Shown here piece after piece: positions 43,255 through 54,359 of a stretch of 64,000 bases of DNA (position 1 is the first letter of the stretch; each line of letters starts with the position of its first letter). Origin of the DNA: Artemia franciscana (taxonomy: Eukaryota; Arthropoda; Branchiopoda; Anostraca; Artemiidae); contig NC_088879.1 in NCBI RefSeq assembly GCF_032884065.1, positions 23,360,038 to 23,424,037 on the forward strand, written 5' to 3'. The notes under the pieces were generated by a model that was not told where the DNA came from, did not search any database, and saw only the letters and a program-made list of their open reading frames with translations. A program made the position numbers and the translations under genes.

Positions 43255-44152
43255 TCATAAATAGACCATGAACCAAACGGAATAAACCTTGAATCTGCAA
43301 TAACAAATGCAGTAAGGAACTTACAGTATGATACCTTAAGCTCTTTACTACGAGCTCCCATCATCCTTAGCGAGGACTTTATTATACAAGGAATGATTAT
43401 TTTATTATATGGCTCCTTTTCCCAAGATGTAATGAGTAAATACTACAATTATAGGCATAAAAATGCTTTATACAACTTTGCAGCACTTCTTCATGCAACA
43501 CCCCCCCAAGAAATATCCCTTAATAACATCCCTAATTCGCGAAAACTTTAGGCACATAAAAGATGAACCAGGTTTCAAAATAATTTGGCCTTTAAAGTTT
43601 CTAGGATTACTGATAGACTTGGATCACAGAATAGTTGAAAATGAAAACATATTGCTTGGAATATATGAAAATTATTTATTGCACGATGCAGAATTCGACC
43701 CAATGATAATAAACAATTCAATCCATTGCATTTATGAAGAACAATATGAAGAATTGAAAAATGTAACAATTATATTCTATATGAATGATGAAAATTTTGG
43801 ATATAAAATTTTACTAAGTAAGGACATAATCGTGTATGAACAATTGATGTACTGCGCCAGCTCGCTATGTTTTCGTAAGCAATTGGCTTAGAAAACAATT
43901 CATACAACCCAAAATAAACTAAGTCTAAAAGATCAATGCAGGAAACAAATATGTCAAACCATGAGAAAAGGGGACTTTCATCACTCCCTACATAGACTCA
44001 AAATCCCCACGAGTCTAAAGAAATATTTGATGTACATCGAAGATGGGCCAGAATTAGGCAACCAAGATTTCCAGTTAACATTCACAACCCCCTACCTATT
44101 AAAATCGGAGCATAATCTACCAACCTATATTAACAATCACGGAAAATTATGA
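43255..44152 (+). pseudogene. Unknown protein family X, copy 1
   Basis: Frame one (about 43265-43550) reads AITNAVRNLQYDTLSSLLRA, then FIIQGMIILLYGSFSQDVMS. It shifts at a run of seven C (about 43501-43507) into frame two, which reads PLITSLIRENFRHIKDEPGF, ILLGIYENYLL and YEEQYEELKNVTIIFYMNDE, with a TAG at 43889-43891. The C-terminal part, QCRKQICQTMRKGDFHHSLH, continues after it to TGA at 44150-44152. The paralogue at 44.8-45.6 kb shows the same order, so this was one protein of roughly 300 residues. Family unknown. Confidence 0.5.
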
Positions 44153-44789
44153 GATTAACGATCTAGCCTACACTAAATTTAAATTTCATCAAAACATGTT
44201 TAAATCCACCTAAGATCATTAATTTAATGCAACTTATTTCTTTTTTTATAAATTGGACTTGTCAAAAGAAAAATGGGATCTTCTGATTCCAGAACCTAGA
44301 AACATTTATACATATTTTTTTCTTTTCTCACATCGTAACTAATTAATCAAAGAAAAAGGGAAAAGTGTTGATATTTCGAATAAAAAAAAAAATAAACTCA
44401 AATTCAATTTTTCTCTTTTTGGCCAATTATTTCTGCCCCTTTTATGTAATTTCTCTAATTTATAGACAAAGAAAGAACTGACTAAATTAAAGACAGGAGA
44501 GTATATTCTAAAATAAACAACACCATACTCCACCCCTAGAAGAACCCCGTGTCAACCAGGTAATCGCTTATTAACTAGTTAACTTGCTTTTATAAATAAC
44601 AGATATTAATAAGAAGAATGCCATTAAAAAGAGCCCTAAGTAATCCGAACCTCACCAGTTTAGAGTTTTAGCAGTTTTGACGTAACATAAAGGCCAGCAA
44701 AAACTCCCAATAAAACCCCAAAAAACCAAATTTCTTGGATTCCAGATAAGACCCAAAGTTTGCCAAACTTGTAAGAAATTGACCAAAAT

Positions 44790-45630
44790 TTTAATGACAA
44801 AATTCTGGAGACAGTCGTAAATGATGCGACAAGGAACTTACGTTATAAGACTCTGTCATTCCTACTACAAATCCCCATTGTCCTTAGCAATAACTTAATA
44901 GCGAAGATATTATTCATATTGCTACACTGTTCCTTTTCACCTAAAATAATGAGAGAAGACTTCCAATATAAAGAACGATTTGGGTCTCTGACTTTTACCG
45001 TTTTACTCAACAATACCCCCCCCCCCTAAGAAAAAATCCTCTAATAGCAACCCTGATTCGTGAAAATTTCTGGAGAATATTTAACGACGGAGGCTAAACG
45101 ATCATTTGGCCCTTAAGATTTTTATCAATGCTCATAGAAAAAAATTATAATATTATACTAGAAAAACCAAATATACTATACGGCATTTATGAGAATTACA
45201 AAAACTATCATTTAGTAAATAATTCAATGAAATATGGTCAAGAACTCTACCTATATGAAGAGGACTATGGCGAATTAAAGAAAGTAATTTTTAATTGTAG
45301 TAAATACGACGAAAATTTTGCGTCTAAGATAGCACCGGAAATAGATATTGCCATATATGAGAAACTATTAACAATAAAAATCCTTTATATTTCCACAAAA
45401 GATTAATTTTTAAAATAGTTCGTAATGTCCCGAATCAGCCGACTGTAAAGGAACAATGCAGAAAACACATCCGTCTTCTCATGCAAAAGGTAAACATAAA
45501 TCATGCCTTAAATAATCTTCGACTTCCTAAATATCTACAACGATATCTAAACCAGAGACCAGAACTCACGCTCCCAATAGCTCAATCAAGAGAACGAGAC
45601 ATATCCCAACTAATTATAAATAGACTGTAA
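44790..45630 (+). pseudogene. Unknown protein family X, copy 2
   Basis: Aligns with copy 1: DATRNLRYKTLSFLLQIPIV, then CSFSPKIMREDFQYKERF. A shift follows at a C-run (about 45015-45027), then PLIATLIRENFWRIF, ILYGIYENYKN, YEEDYGELKKVIFNCSKYDE. The tail QCRKHIRLLMQKVNINHALN, LRLPKYLQRYLNQ ends in TAA at about 45628-45630. Only about a third to a half of residues agree between copies, so the duplication is old, but both break at the same poly-C position. Confidence 0.5.
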
Positions 45631-45835
45631 TACAGATTTTTAGGCCCCAGAATACTTGCAATGCTTGATTTAAATCAAATATTAACCACAGCGTTAACCC
45701 TATAAAAATTTATGTAAAGAGAATTTTTAAGTTCACCTAATTAACATTCAAATAATGCAATTCTTAATTCTTTTTTTTTAAATTGGGCTTGTCAAAAAAT
45801 CTGGAATAATGAAAGAACCTCCACCAAATTAATTA

Positions 45836-46420
45836 TTTTCTCGCCATTCAAATAAAGAACGCTCAAATAAGGACAAAAGCTTCAGAATTACAAAAACAAA
45901 TAATTGAAAAAGATCCCAGTCTGACAAAGGCCATAATCAAAGTTCTTTCCATCTTACATTAAAAGTCGTTCACCTAAAAGATAATGGCAAAGTTGAACTC
46001 ATAAAGAATGCTTTCGCAAAGGCCATAGCTAGTTTTCCACAAGAACTTACCAATAACCAACTACATCTTGACTTTCAAGGCATTGGAAAATTTTATGAAC
46101 ATATTCTGTACGCGAAATTAATGAGAATATAGTTAAGGCTCACTTAGGCTGTTTTGGAAGAAATTACCAAAGAAATCAATAAAAGCGGCATACGGATCGC
46201 AAATCAGGAAATTCTGGAAGCTCCATTTGAGTCCATTCAATTATATCAGCAGCAAAATGAGCATCAAAATGATTCATTGTTATTTTTATGGTTCCCACCA
46301 TTTCAGCAGTGAAAGAGGCTAAAGAACCTGTGTACCCAAAATGGTTGTCATGGGTTTTTCTACTTTTGGTGTTCACTTCTACATTATTATATTCGGTGCT
46401 AAATGGATGTATTATCAATG
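45836..46420 (+). pseudogene. Unidentified coding debris with one membrane helix
   Basis: Frames can be followed as ASELQKQIIEKDPSLTKAII, then KDNGKVELIKNAFAKAIASF, then EITKEINKSGIRIANQEILE. After a frame change comes EPVYPKWLSWVFLLLVFTST LLYSVL, the last part a clear hydrophobic helix. Several stops intervene. Not recognised. Confidence 0.3.
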
Positions 46421-46517
46421 GCGATAGATAGAATCAATACCGTAATAGAATTACGCATCAGATTGACCATTGCTCTAGAAAACAAGGATAATAATCAAGA
46501 AAAAAAAAATCAAGGCC

Positions 46518-46895
46518 ATGTTAAAATTAAAAACAAATTTTTTATTTACAAGTTTGGTTTTTGTTCTAAATGTTGGAGTAAAAATCGCTCAGACTTTGTT
46601 TTTTGCCTACGACCATGTGTTTAACGGGAACCCTTTGGCCGTGTGTTTATCCTTAGGATTGGCATTTGGCATAGAGATCCTTATTCCAGAGGTCTTTTGC
46701 CGCCACTTTCCTCCTTATATGGGAAGTCTCGTAAGCCAAATAATGGACTTATTTTGTACTTGTTGTTTTGATGCAGGTACTTATGAACTGCAAAGCGAAG
46801 ATGCGCAAGCCATAAGTACATTGCCAAAGTATTCCAGAATTGGAAATTTTAAAGAAATATATGAGACCAATAAAAGAAAATTGAGGAAAAAATGA
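46518..46895 (+). CDS. Unidentified 125-codon ORF with hydrophobic N-terminus
   Basis: The N-terminus LKTNFLFTSLVFVLNVGVKI could be a signal or membrane helix, followed by NPLAVCLSLGLAFGIEILIP and a Cys-containing segment FCTCCFDAGTYELQSEDAQA. The tail is basic (ETNKRKLRKK). It is open over its whole length, unlike its neighbours. No family recognised. It may be the last gene of the element that starts at 36.6 kb, or unrelated. Confidence 0.35.
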   Translation: MLKLKTNFLFTSLVFVLNVGVKIAQTLFFAYDHVFNGNPLAVCLSLGLAFGIEILIPEVFCRHFPPYMGSLVSQIMDLFCTCCFDAGTYELQSEDAQAISTLPKYSRIGNFKEIYETNKRKLRKK

Positions 46896-47081
46896 TCCAT
46901 CAGCAGTGGCCACTATTACCACAGCTTCTTTGTCACGAGAGATTTTATTAATAATGCTCGCCAGAGGCCATTCCATAGCTTTGGTCGAACAAGGCAAAGC
47001 AAAGACTATCTTAGATATATTCGCCTTCAGGACATTTGAAGCAAATTGATTCAGGACGAGGAAATTTAAATAACTGATAAT

Positions 47082-47330
47082 TTGATTATAAAAGATGCAT
47101 TAATCCATGAAGATGGATTAGAATTAATGAAAAAATTCAGAACTCAAAGAGAGCTCAACCAAAAGCTCAAGAGATCAGAGCTCAACCATGAGCTCAAGAG
47201 CTCAATCAAGAACCCAGAGACCAGAGCTCAAGCTCTCAAGAGGTCAGTCAAGAGAAAGAGACCAGTTGGCATTTGTCAAGAGACAAAATATCTTTGGAAA
47301 AGATATGGTGATTGGAGTGGTTACATATGA
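47082..47330 (+). repeat. GAGCTCAA-rich minisatellite within an ORF
   Basis: GAGCTCAA-type octamers recur about six times between 47150 and 47245. The ORF across them (KLKRSELNHELKSSIKNPET) is probably a by-product. Confidence 0.55.
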
Positions 47331-47399
47331 AGATGTCATATCCATTGGCAATTAATAGACGATACAGTTTATATCCAATTCCAGAATTGGAATTTCAAA

Positions 47400-47770
47400 C
47401 TGTTACGGGCAATAACCACAAGTCCTAAATACGTGATTGACAAAACCGGAACAGATCCGCTCTCTTTGGGGGAGATGGAGGTAGGGTTAATTTTGAAAAA
47501 AATAGAAAAAAAATTAGGTATTTTTAACCTAGGAAGGAGTGATTGGATATTAATGAAATTTCATATGTAAAAGGACCTCGCAACTCAGATCTCTTATTTC
47601 AAATCTCGACCGGATCCAGTGTCGTTGGGGTGGGATGTTGGAGGGGGGACCCGAATTCTTAAAAGAGGTTTAGAATGGTATGATCAGGATGAAACTTGGT
47701 GGGACACCAACATACCCGCTGGTATTTTCTTGAAATGACGCTTTAAATAAAGGTGTTAGCAATTCCAATA
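47400..47770. repeat. Dispersed non-coding repeat
   Basis: TACGTGATTGACAAAACCGG, then GATCCGCTCTCTTTGGGGGA and GATCAGGATGAAACTTGGTG are phrases I recognise from abundant crustacean repeats. No ORF. Confidence 0.5.
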
Positions 47771-47997
47771 TAGTACATCGGGGTAGGGATCGCCTATTAT
47801 CAAAATACGATCCAAAGAAACTAATACGCGAGTTGACTTGCAAATATGTTTTGGCTTTTTCTCCAATTAGCTATGGATTGATGGCAATTAAATTTTAATT
47901 CAAAAACCTCAGCAGAAGAATTTATTTTGTCTGAACTTACAAAAAACTTTCTGTGCAACTTCCATAGTTAGTAAATCTATTAAAATCATCTCTTCTT

Positions 47998-48304
47998 TTG
48001 TCTACATCTGAAGTTAATCCTAGTAACAAGCAACCCAGTGATCGCAGACGGACAAGAAAGAACAATCAGAGACGAACAAGACAGAAGAATCAAAGACCAA
48101 AGAGTCAAGACAGAATCAACAGGACAAAGTCAAAGTCAAGACCAGTCAGAACAAGACAATATCAGAATAAGACAAAGTCAACCAAGACAGAAGAAAAAAA
48201 GAGTCAAAGAGTCACAAGTAAAAAGGAGACGTAGAAATGAGAAAAACAAGGATGTTCTTAGATTTAAGCAGCATGAGAAAGCAGCAGATCTAAATAAACG
48301 TTGA
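47998..48304 (+). other. Purine-rich low-complexity stretch
   Basis: AGAC/AAGA/CAGA-rich sequence with open frames in two phases (RTRKNNQRRTRQKNQRPKSQ). The two overlapping frames and the simple composition argue against a real gene. Confidence 0.5.
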
Positions 48305-48473
48305 GTTTTAAAAACGATATAGCACTGACGAGGACTAAACGCTATTGAAAAAATAATTAGGAATTATCCCTAAAACATTTGTTTTGTTTATTTTATAAAC
48401 TATATTTGTATTTTCATTTGCGCTCTTTGCCAGAATCCTTATAATCTATTTCACTTTTTTTATTCCAGGGATG

Positions 48474-48907
48474 GAGGAGGTGCTATTTCGAAGGTAAAGA
48501 GCCTTATGAGTTCTCTAGGAAGTCCCGATGAAGAAATTAAAGATGCTTATTCACTAATTTTTTTTAATAGAAGAAATTTTCCACTTCGAGGAAAGGAATA
48601 TACAATTAGTGTCATTTTTGTTAACGAAAACTTGGAATCATTTACGGAGAAAAACAAGCTAGAAACAATTATTCAAGAATTGAGTTCTAAAGGTTTCAAG
48701 AGGACAGAGTTTATCTTTAAAACTATTATGAAACATTTCAGTGACAAGGAATTACGAGATAATCTCAAGATACATGACCTTATAGAAGCAATTAGTAGAG
48801 CAACAACAAGAGCCACTATTGTTTATACCAATGGGGATCAGTTGCTTAGTGGAATAGCAAAGCAGTTTAAAGAACATACTCCACAAATTATGCCAGAAGG
48901 TGGTTAG
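48474..48907 (+). CDS. Unidentified ORF, possible exon
   Basis: A frame of 133 codons (48506-48907) reads SLGSPDEEIKDAYSLIFFNR, YTISVIFVNENLESFTEKNK and FSDKELRDNLKIHDLIEAIS. It looks like a mixed alpha/beta soluble protein. TTTTTTTATTCCAG at 48457-48470 is a good acceptor, and an exon starting at 48471 would be consistent. It lies 300 bases before the Penelope-like element. Not recognised. Confidence 0.4.
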
Positions 48908-49025
48908 AAAAAATGTATAAAATGGAAGAAATTTTTAAGAATTCTTGACAAAAAGTGTTGACAGGTGTATTCCTTTTTGAGTGAATTCAAATGCAGTTTA
49001 GTTTTTTTGTTTTGTAGTACAGTGG

Positions 49026-49440
49026 TTGTTAACTTTTTCCTTTAATTTTTGCTTGTTTACGTTTGCACAACTTAAAAAAGATAAAGTGGGAGGATTTAGT
49101 GTAACTAGATTTGATTTCCTCTCAAGAGTCTACTTTGCACAAATTTTATTTCCAACCTTGACGAAGTTGGGGCTTGTCTTATTGACATACTTTACAATAA
49201 AAAAATGCTAATCCTCCCACCAACATAAAACCAGATAATTTGTGTGACCTAAGAATTCTACCCAATGTCCGCAAAGACCCGTCCATTATTATAACTAAAG
49301 CAGATAAAAGCAATTCTTTGGTTATCATGGATACGAAAGATTACAACACAAAAATTTATGCAAATCTAAATGACAAAACTACATATAAAACTATAACCCA
49401 TGATCATACTGATCAGTTTTGATCAAATTATAAAAGAATT
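49026..49440 (+). pseudogene. Penelope-like element, N-terminal region
   Basis: CDLRILPNVRKDPSIIITKA, then DKSNSLVIMDTKDYNTKI, matches the segment just before the RT in Penelope-like retroelements (ITKADKGN-VVVMD---Y). A frameshift at about 49400-49420 joins it to the RT frame. The ORF at 49026-49211 upstream may be part of the same element but is not diagnostic. Confidence 0.7.
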
Positions 49441-50338
49441 AAAAGATCTAAAACAAAATGGTAAAATTACTCAACAATTATATAATAAACTTTCCCCCCG
49501 AGGCAGCTTTTGTCCAAAATTTTATGTTCTACCAAAATTACATAAGCATGGCATTCCTTTAAGGCCAATTGTAGCTTGTATGAAAGCCCCCACCTCTAAC
49601 ATTGGAAAATGGTTGTGTACAGCCTTCAAACCTTTGCTTTTTTCTCAAAAATCTTTTATATGTAATTCAGTTGGATTTAGTCGAAAAGCTCAAAAACATA
49701 AATATTTCAGTTATCAGTTATATACAGTTATCAGTAGCTTCGACATTGTGTCTATGTATGCAACTATTAATGTAGCAGAATCCGAGAAATTATTCGAAAA
49801 TAAAATAAATGAAAATTATGACTTAATAGAAGCTTCTGCAACATGATTAGATTGTGACATTTTAATGACCTTGGTTAAACTTTGTAACAAATATTTAATG
49901 TATTTTCAATTCCGTAATTCTTTCTACCAACAAATAAATGGCTTATCCATGGGTGCGCCTCTCTCCGGGTTACTGGCGAATATTTATGTAGAGCACATAG
50001 AAAATTGGGCATTAAATTCATATTTGTTGAAACACATGTTTTGGGGACGTTACATGGATGACGTAATTTCATTTTGGAACTATGGGGGACATGAACTTAG
50101 GGTCTTTTTAGATTACCTTAATAAATATGATAGGAATTTACAGTTTACCTTAGAAATCGAAATTGCAAATAAAATCTCATTCCTAAATGTTCTAATTATT
50201 CGTAACTTAGATGAACTCAATTTTACTATTTACAGAAAACCAACACAAAGCAATAGATATCTACATTTTGAATCAAACCATCCCCCACAAGTTAAAAGAC
50301 TGGTCTTAATATCTCTCGTCGATCGTGCCCTAAACTAG
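49400..50338 (+). pseudogene. Penelope-like reverse transcriptase
   Basis: FYVLPKLHKHGIPLRPIVAC is the classic Penelope/TERT-group motif (YG-PK-HK----RPI). SFDIVSMYATI carries the first catalytic Asp, and GLSMGAPLSGLLANIYVEHI follows. WGRYMDDVISFW at 50042-50077 is the YMDD active site. A TGA (49844-49846) splits it once, between EASAT and LDCDILMTLVKLC. The frame closes with TAG at 50336-50338 in a region that should continue to the linker. It copies RNA at telomere-like or nicked ends. Confidence 0.9.
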
Positions 50339-50382
50339 ACTTTATCAGAGACATACTCTTTGGAAATGGGTATCCTCTTTTA

Positions 50383-51080
50383 TTGATTAATAATACAATT
50401 AAACGTAGAGTGAAAAGACACTACCATAAAATGAACGATAATTTACCATGTGAGAATCCCAATAAACCCCAAAACATAATTTACCTCTCATATATCCCAA
50501 AAATCACTAGAAATCTTAAAAAAGTATGCAAACAAAATAATCTGTATGTTGTATTTAACAATAATTTGAAAATCAGAAATTTCCTAAATTATAATAATGA
50601 TAAGACTCCAGTTACTCGCCAAAGAGGTGTCTAGCATATACCATGCGATTGTGGCAAATTCTATGTAGGGAGAACCCACCAGAATTTCGAGAAACGCCTA
50701 CAAACACATAAAGATGACATCACCAAATCTCTACTTTCTAACACTACTTCTGTTTCTTTTGATTCTGCTTTAAGCAGCCATGTTTTCGAAAATCCTAGCC
50801 ACAAAATACTTTTTGAAGAATCCGCCATTAATAGCAATGATCTAGGCATAAAGCAAGTAGTTCGAGAAGCAATTGAAATCAGACTTAAGATTAATAATAA
50901 TATTTCCTTAAATATGGATTTAGGAGAATATTCACTGAATGATCTATACACAAATTTAATTAAAAATAACCTTACGAAATATTATAAAAAACCAATAGAT
51001 ATTAACACAGAACCTGTCACAAATAGAACTATAAGATCAGCAGCGAAAAAAGCTAGGCTGGCATTAAAAACGTGTTTTTA
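50383..51080 (+). pseudogene. Penelope-like RT thumb/linker and GIY-YIG endonuclease
   Basis: YHKMNDNLPCENPNKPQNII and YIPKITRNLKKVCKQN form the usual linker. Then, after a stop at 50632-50634, IPCDCGKFYVGRTHQNFEKR, LQTHKDDITKS matches the GIY-YIG nuclease of Penelope elements (IPC-CG--YIG-T-R----R---H). Conserved Arg and the later Glu-rich helix (VREAIEIRLK) are kept. The end KKARLALKTCF is followed by TAA at 51078-51080. Confidence 0.88.
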
Positions 51081-51239
51081 ATTCATTTTCTTTCATTTCA
51101 ATGAATTGCCTCGTTTCATAACAATTTATTTATCAGTCCTGGTTGAACTGGTAAGGATGCTGGGACTGTTTTGAAAAACTGTCCATTTTAGTTTTATTGA
51201 TTTTATCCTCTTGTAAGTTGTTTTTTCTTATTTGTATTG

Positions 51240-51270
51240 CTGAGGACAGCCTTTGGACATAGGGCCGAAA
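51240..51270 (+). ncRNA. Possible degenerate hammerhead-like core at the Penelope 3' end
   Basis: CTGAGGA at 51240-51246 fits CUGANGA and GAAA at 51267-51270 fits the second core strand, 20 bases apart. Penelope-like elements are known to carry hammerhead motifs in their terminal repeats. The stem between the two (GCC with GGC) is short and imperfect, and flanking stems were not shown to pair. Confidence 0.25.
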
Positions 51271-51367
51271 TATTAATTCTAATTTGTTTCCCACTGTCTT
51301 AAAAAATTCCCTATTGTTCTTCTTGTTTTTGGTATTTGTGATGGAAAGGCAGTGTGGTCTTCGTCGT

Positions 51368-51645
51368 TATCTGTATCACTTGATTACCTCCAGTCTAAAC
51401 ATCAAAACGCTGGGATCCTACTTACCGGTGACGGAAATGAACTAGGTTAGGTTAGGTCATCTTTGTCGGGAAACTAATTTAAAACAAATCGTTAATATGC
51501 CGACCACAAAAGGTGGTAGTTCCCTTAACATTATTTGTACAAACCCACGTGAATTCTAACAAAGACCCAATTCCCTCCCCCCTCTTGGTGGCAGTTACCA
51601 ACTTACGCTTTTGCTAAATCCGATTCAAGATCATATCCGCAAGCA
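51368..51645 (+). pseudogene. LINE endonuclease fragment (another family)
   Basis: DYLQSKHQNAGILLTGDGNE, then LCRETNLKQIVNMPTTKGGS, LNIICTNPREF, stop, QRPNSLPPLGGSYQLTLLLN. This is the arthropod LINE pattern GDFN-L, KQ-V--PT, LPPLG-SDH. GDFN is GDGN and SDH is SYQ. It has a frameshift in GGTTAGGTTAGGT (51449-51461). No RT follows. Confidence 0.7.
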
Positions 51646-52239
51646 TTGTTTTCGATTTGGAAAATTGTTTAATTAAATTAGAAACTAATAACGGGAGAAG
51701 CTTTTAAACGAAACGACAATAGAAATTAAATATAATAGAATTATTAGGAAAGAAGATTTAGATATTGGGATGGAATACACGATTATAGGAATCAAATGGG
51801 TTGCAAAATTAAAAAATTAGACAAAGGTATGGTTTTAAAGGTTATTGAAAGAAAATAAAAGATACAATAAGTTATTTATGTATTAATGATGAACAGTCGA
51901 CTAAATATTAAAGCATAATAAATTATTACATTTTATCAGCAGTATAAAAATAATAGAAAATAATCAAACTAATAAACACATAAACACACACAAGTTTTAA
52001 CATGGCCCTTTACATTGCTTTAAAAACAAAACGTAAGAATTTTTACACCCCCGATTAAAATATATATCACAGGTAGCGCAATAGCGCTGCCTAAGTAAAG
52101 CGCGAAGTTTGCATGATGTATTTTTTTTTCACCAATGTACTTTATCTACTCAATTTTGCAAGTGGAGATATTCTGGGGTAATTGTTAGAGAAATTTTTCA
52201 GTGTGTTTGGTTTCCTTGGAAATTCCTCAATCACCAGAA
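51646..52239. other. Non-coding stretch
   Basis: AT-rich. A palindromic AGCGCAATAGCGCT lies at about 52075-52090, possibly at the Helitron's left end. No gene. Confidence 0.45.
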
Positions 52240-52244
52240 TTTAA

Positions 52245-52460
52245 TCAATTAATCATCAGAGCATGTGAAGGACTAATATAAAAAATGATGAAACTTATCA
52301 CCTGAGCAGTATCAAGTTAGCATCGGAAAGTGTGAAGGATAATTGCAAAAAAGAAGAGACTTATCGCCTGAAGACTATCAAGTTAGCATCACAACGTGTG
52401 AAGGATAAATATAAAAATGACGACTTATCGCCTGAAGGCCATCAAGTCTATATCAATCCA
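52245..52460 (+). repeat. Three tandem about 65-bp coding repeats
   Basis: Units of 64-66 bases contain CCTGA-G---TATCAAGTTAGCATC and GTGTGAAGGATAA. They translate to KLASxRVKDxxKxxxxYRLxTI-like units, the basic repeat type seen at the N-terminus of some Helitron proteins. Two units keep the same frame. Confidence 0.65.
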
Positions 52461-54359
52461 GAGAAATATCATCTATAGAGATAATGAAGTGTCGTCAAAA
52501 TTACATCAAAAAAGTCTCTTGGAAACCAAGAACAAAATACAGGAGAGATGATTTGTATCAAAGGAATCACATTGAAAAGGTTACTGTTTACAATTTATTG
52601 AAAACACAAAGAGGGACTGACTTTTTTAGTAAGGAACAGAGGAGGAAAACATAAAAATAAACATCAAATTCTATAAGAATTTTTATAGAAGCCGCAGGTC
52701 GACGAAAAACAATGAAGAAACATTATCACATAGCTCAACTCTGCCTAAGCTTGCAATAAGATCTACATAAAAGAAAGTGAAAAGTTATCCTTCAAAAATA
52801 ATAAAGAAAAGTCAGAACGGAGCACAAACCAGCGCCAAGTCTTTTGATATGTCCTGCTTCATAAGCCAGTCCACGCACAATTCATCTCTGGCTAATAACA
52901 TACAATCCAGTTTATTTGTAAGAAATTATTGACAAAGGTGGGCATATAGGTCCAGGACTGTAGCAAATATGAAGTCACATTTAGAAAATTTAAATACTAG
53001 CTTTGATATGTGCAAACAAATGAAAGAACGTTTTCAACCATTGAAATTAAGCTACTGCTAGCAAAGGCTAACGTAGTATTAACATAGCTTCGAACTCTTT
53101 AGTAAAGCTACATGCAAACATTCAAAAGCAGTGTTCTAAAATCTTAGAGAATCTACCAAGAGCAGATTTTTTCTCTGATGTTGAAGAATTTACCCTTGCA
53201 ATGGGAAATGCAATTGAACACTTTGTGCATAATGAAGCTTATCATCTCGAGTAAGTGTATAAAATTTTTGATGTCAACCATTGTTTGAGAAGTGGTCACA
53301 CTGGTGACCTTTACGCTGAAATTCCAACTGATGAGGGAGGAAGGGGAAATTTGTTTTACTATAGTAATAACAAAGCTGTAGAAGTTGGTAATAGATGCTT
53401 GTGCGAGACAACAACACAAAACCAGCAAGATAATGATACTGAGAATAGCTTTCCAAATTTTGTACCTCCTTTTCACAAAAGGTTAGCTGAAGGATTTAAA
53501 AACACAATCTTCTACCAAATTTGATGATGAAGACTGAAATACTAACAAATTAAAGTTCTCATCGATATTTGTAAAAGATATATGATAAAGGATTTGAATA
53601 AAAAAAATTTAGAGAGGGACGATCGAAATACATTCTACTGTCGAAAGTTAGTTGGCAGACAAAAATCCCCAAATTAAATTGAAATGTCATCGAGATCTCT
53701 GCAAATATGAGCCAATTGACATTCAAATGAGTCTTATGCTCTTTTGGACAGTTTCCGAGATGAACAAAGAAGATTCATTAATGAAGATTCAGTGGAATTA
53801 TATTTGGATAAATCCAATTGCTGCGCAGACCAGTCAATTAAACTTGACAAAATGGGACTTTCACTTTATTGTCACCCAAGTAAAGGAAATTACAGCTTTG
53901 TTCGTGTTTTGCGAGCATAAACACCACAATTTCCTCTTCTAGCAAACTTTGTTAAAAGCTTGTAAAAGGCTGTAGAAAGATGGGGACTCATTATTGAGGT
54001 GAAACCAATTAGGAGCTAAAATAGTGTTGCACAATTATGATCCGTTGTAGAAGTTGCAATTTCAAAACTGAGGAGGAAAAACTTTACAAGCTTTCTGGAG
54101 CCTATGCGTCCTCAGGTATCTACAGAAGAATCAGAAATTATGAACTTCTTTGGGAAAAAGCAAATAAAACTAACTGAGACAAAAGACGAATACCCATCAG
54201 TTCCTTATTATTGCTGCAAGCAGTTGTAACTGCCAGATAAGAAAAAACTTATGAAACTCCAGGTTGCACAAAGAATTTGAATCAATTTGAACTGCTAATG
54301 ATAAGATATGTCACACCATATCTAACAGTTGCTATGCTTGGACAAGTCCTGGGATCATA
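52461..54359 (+). pseudogene. Degraded N-terminal region of the Helitron protein
   Basis: Only short frames remain (53255-53524 with GRGNLFYYSNNKAVEVGNRC; 53652-53942 with KLKCHRDLCKYEPIDIQMSL). They show no firm family motif. Placement between the basic repeats and the DUF6570-like segment suggests the same protein. Confidence 0.35.

Noticed and set aside
43501..43510. Programmed frameshift at the poly-C run
   Set aside because: Run length differs between the two copies and other lesions are present, so decay is the simpler explanation; kept only as a question in the findings.
49026..49211. Separate gene upstream of the Penelope-like element
   Set aside because: The frame is short, T-rich and without features; it is more likely leader sequence of the element.
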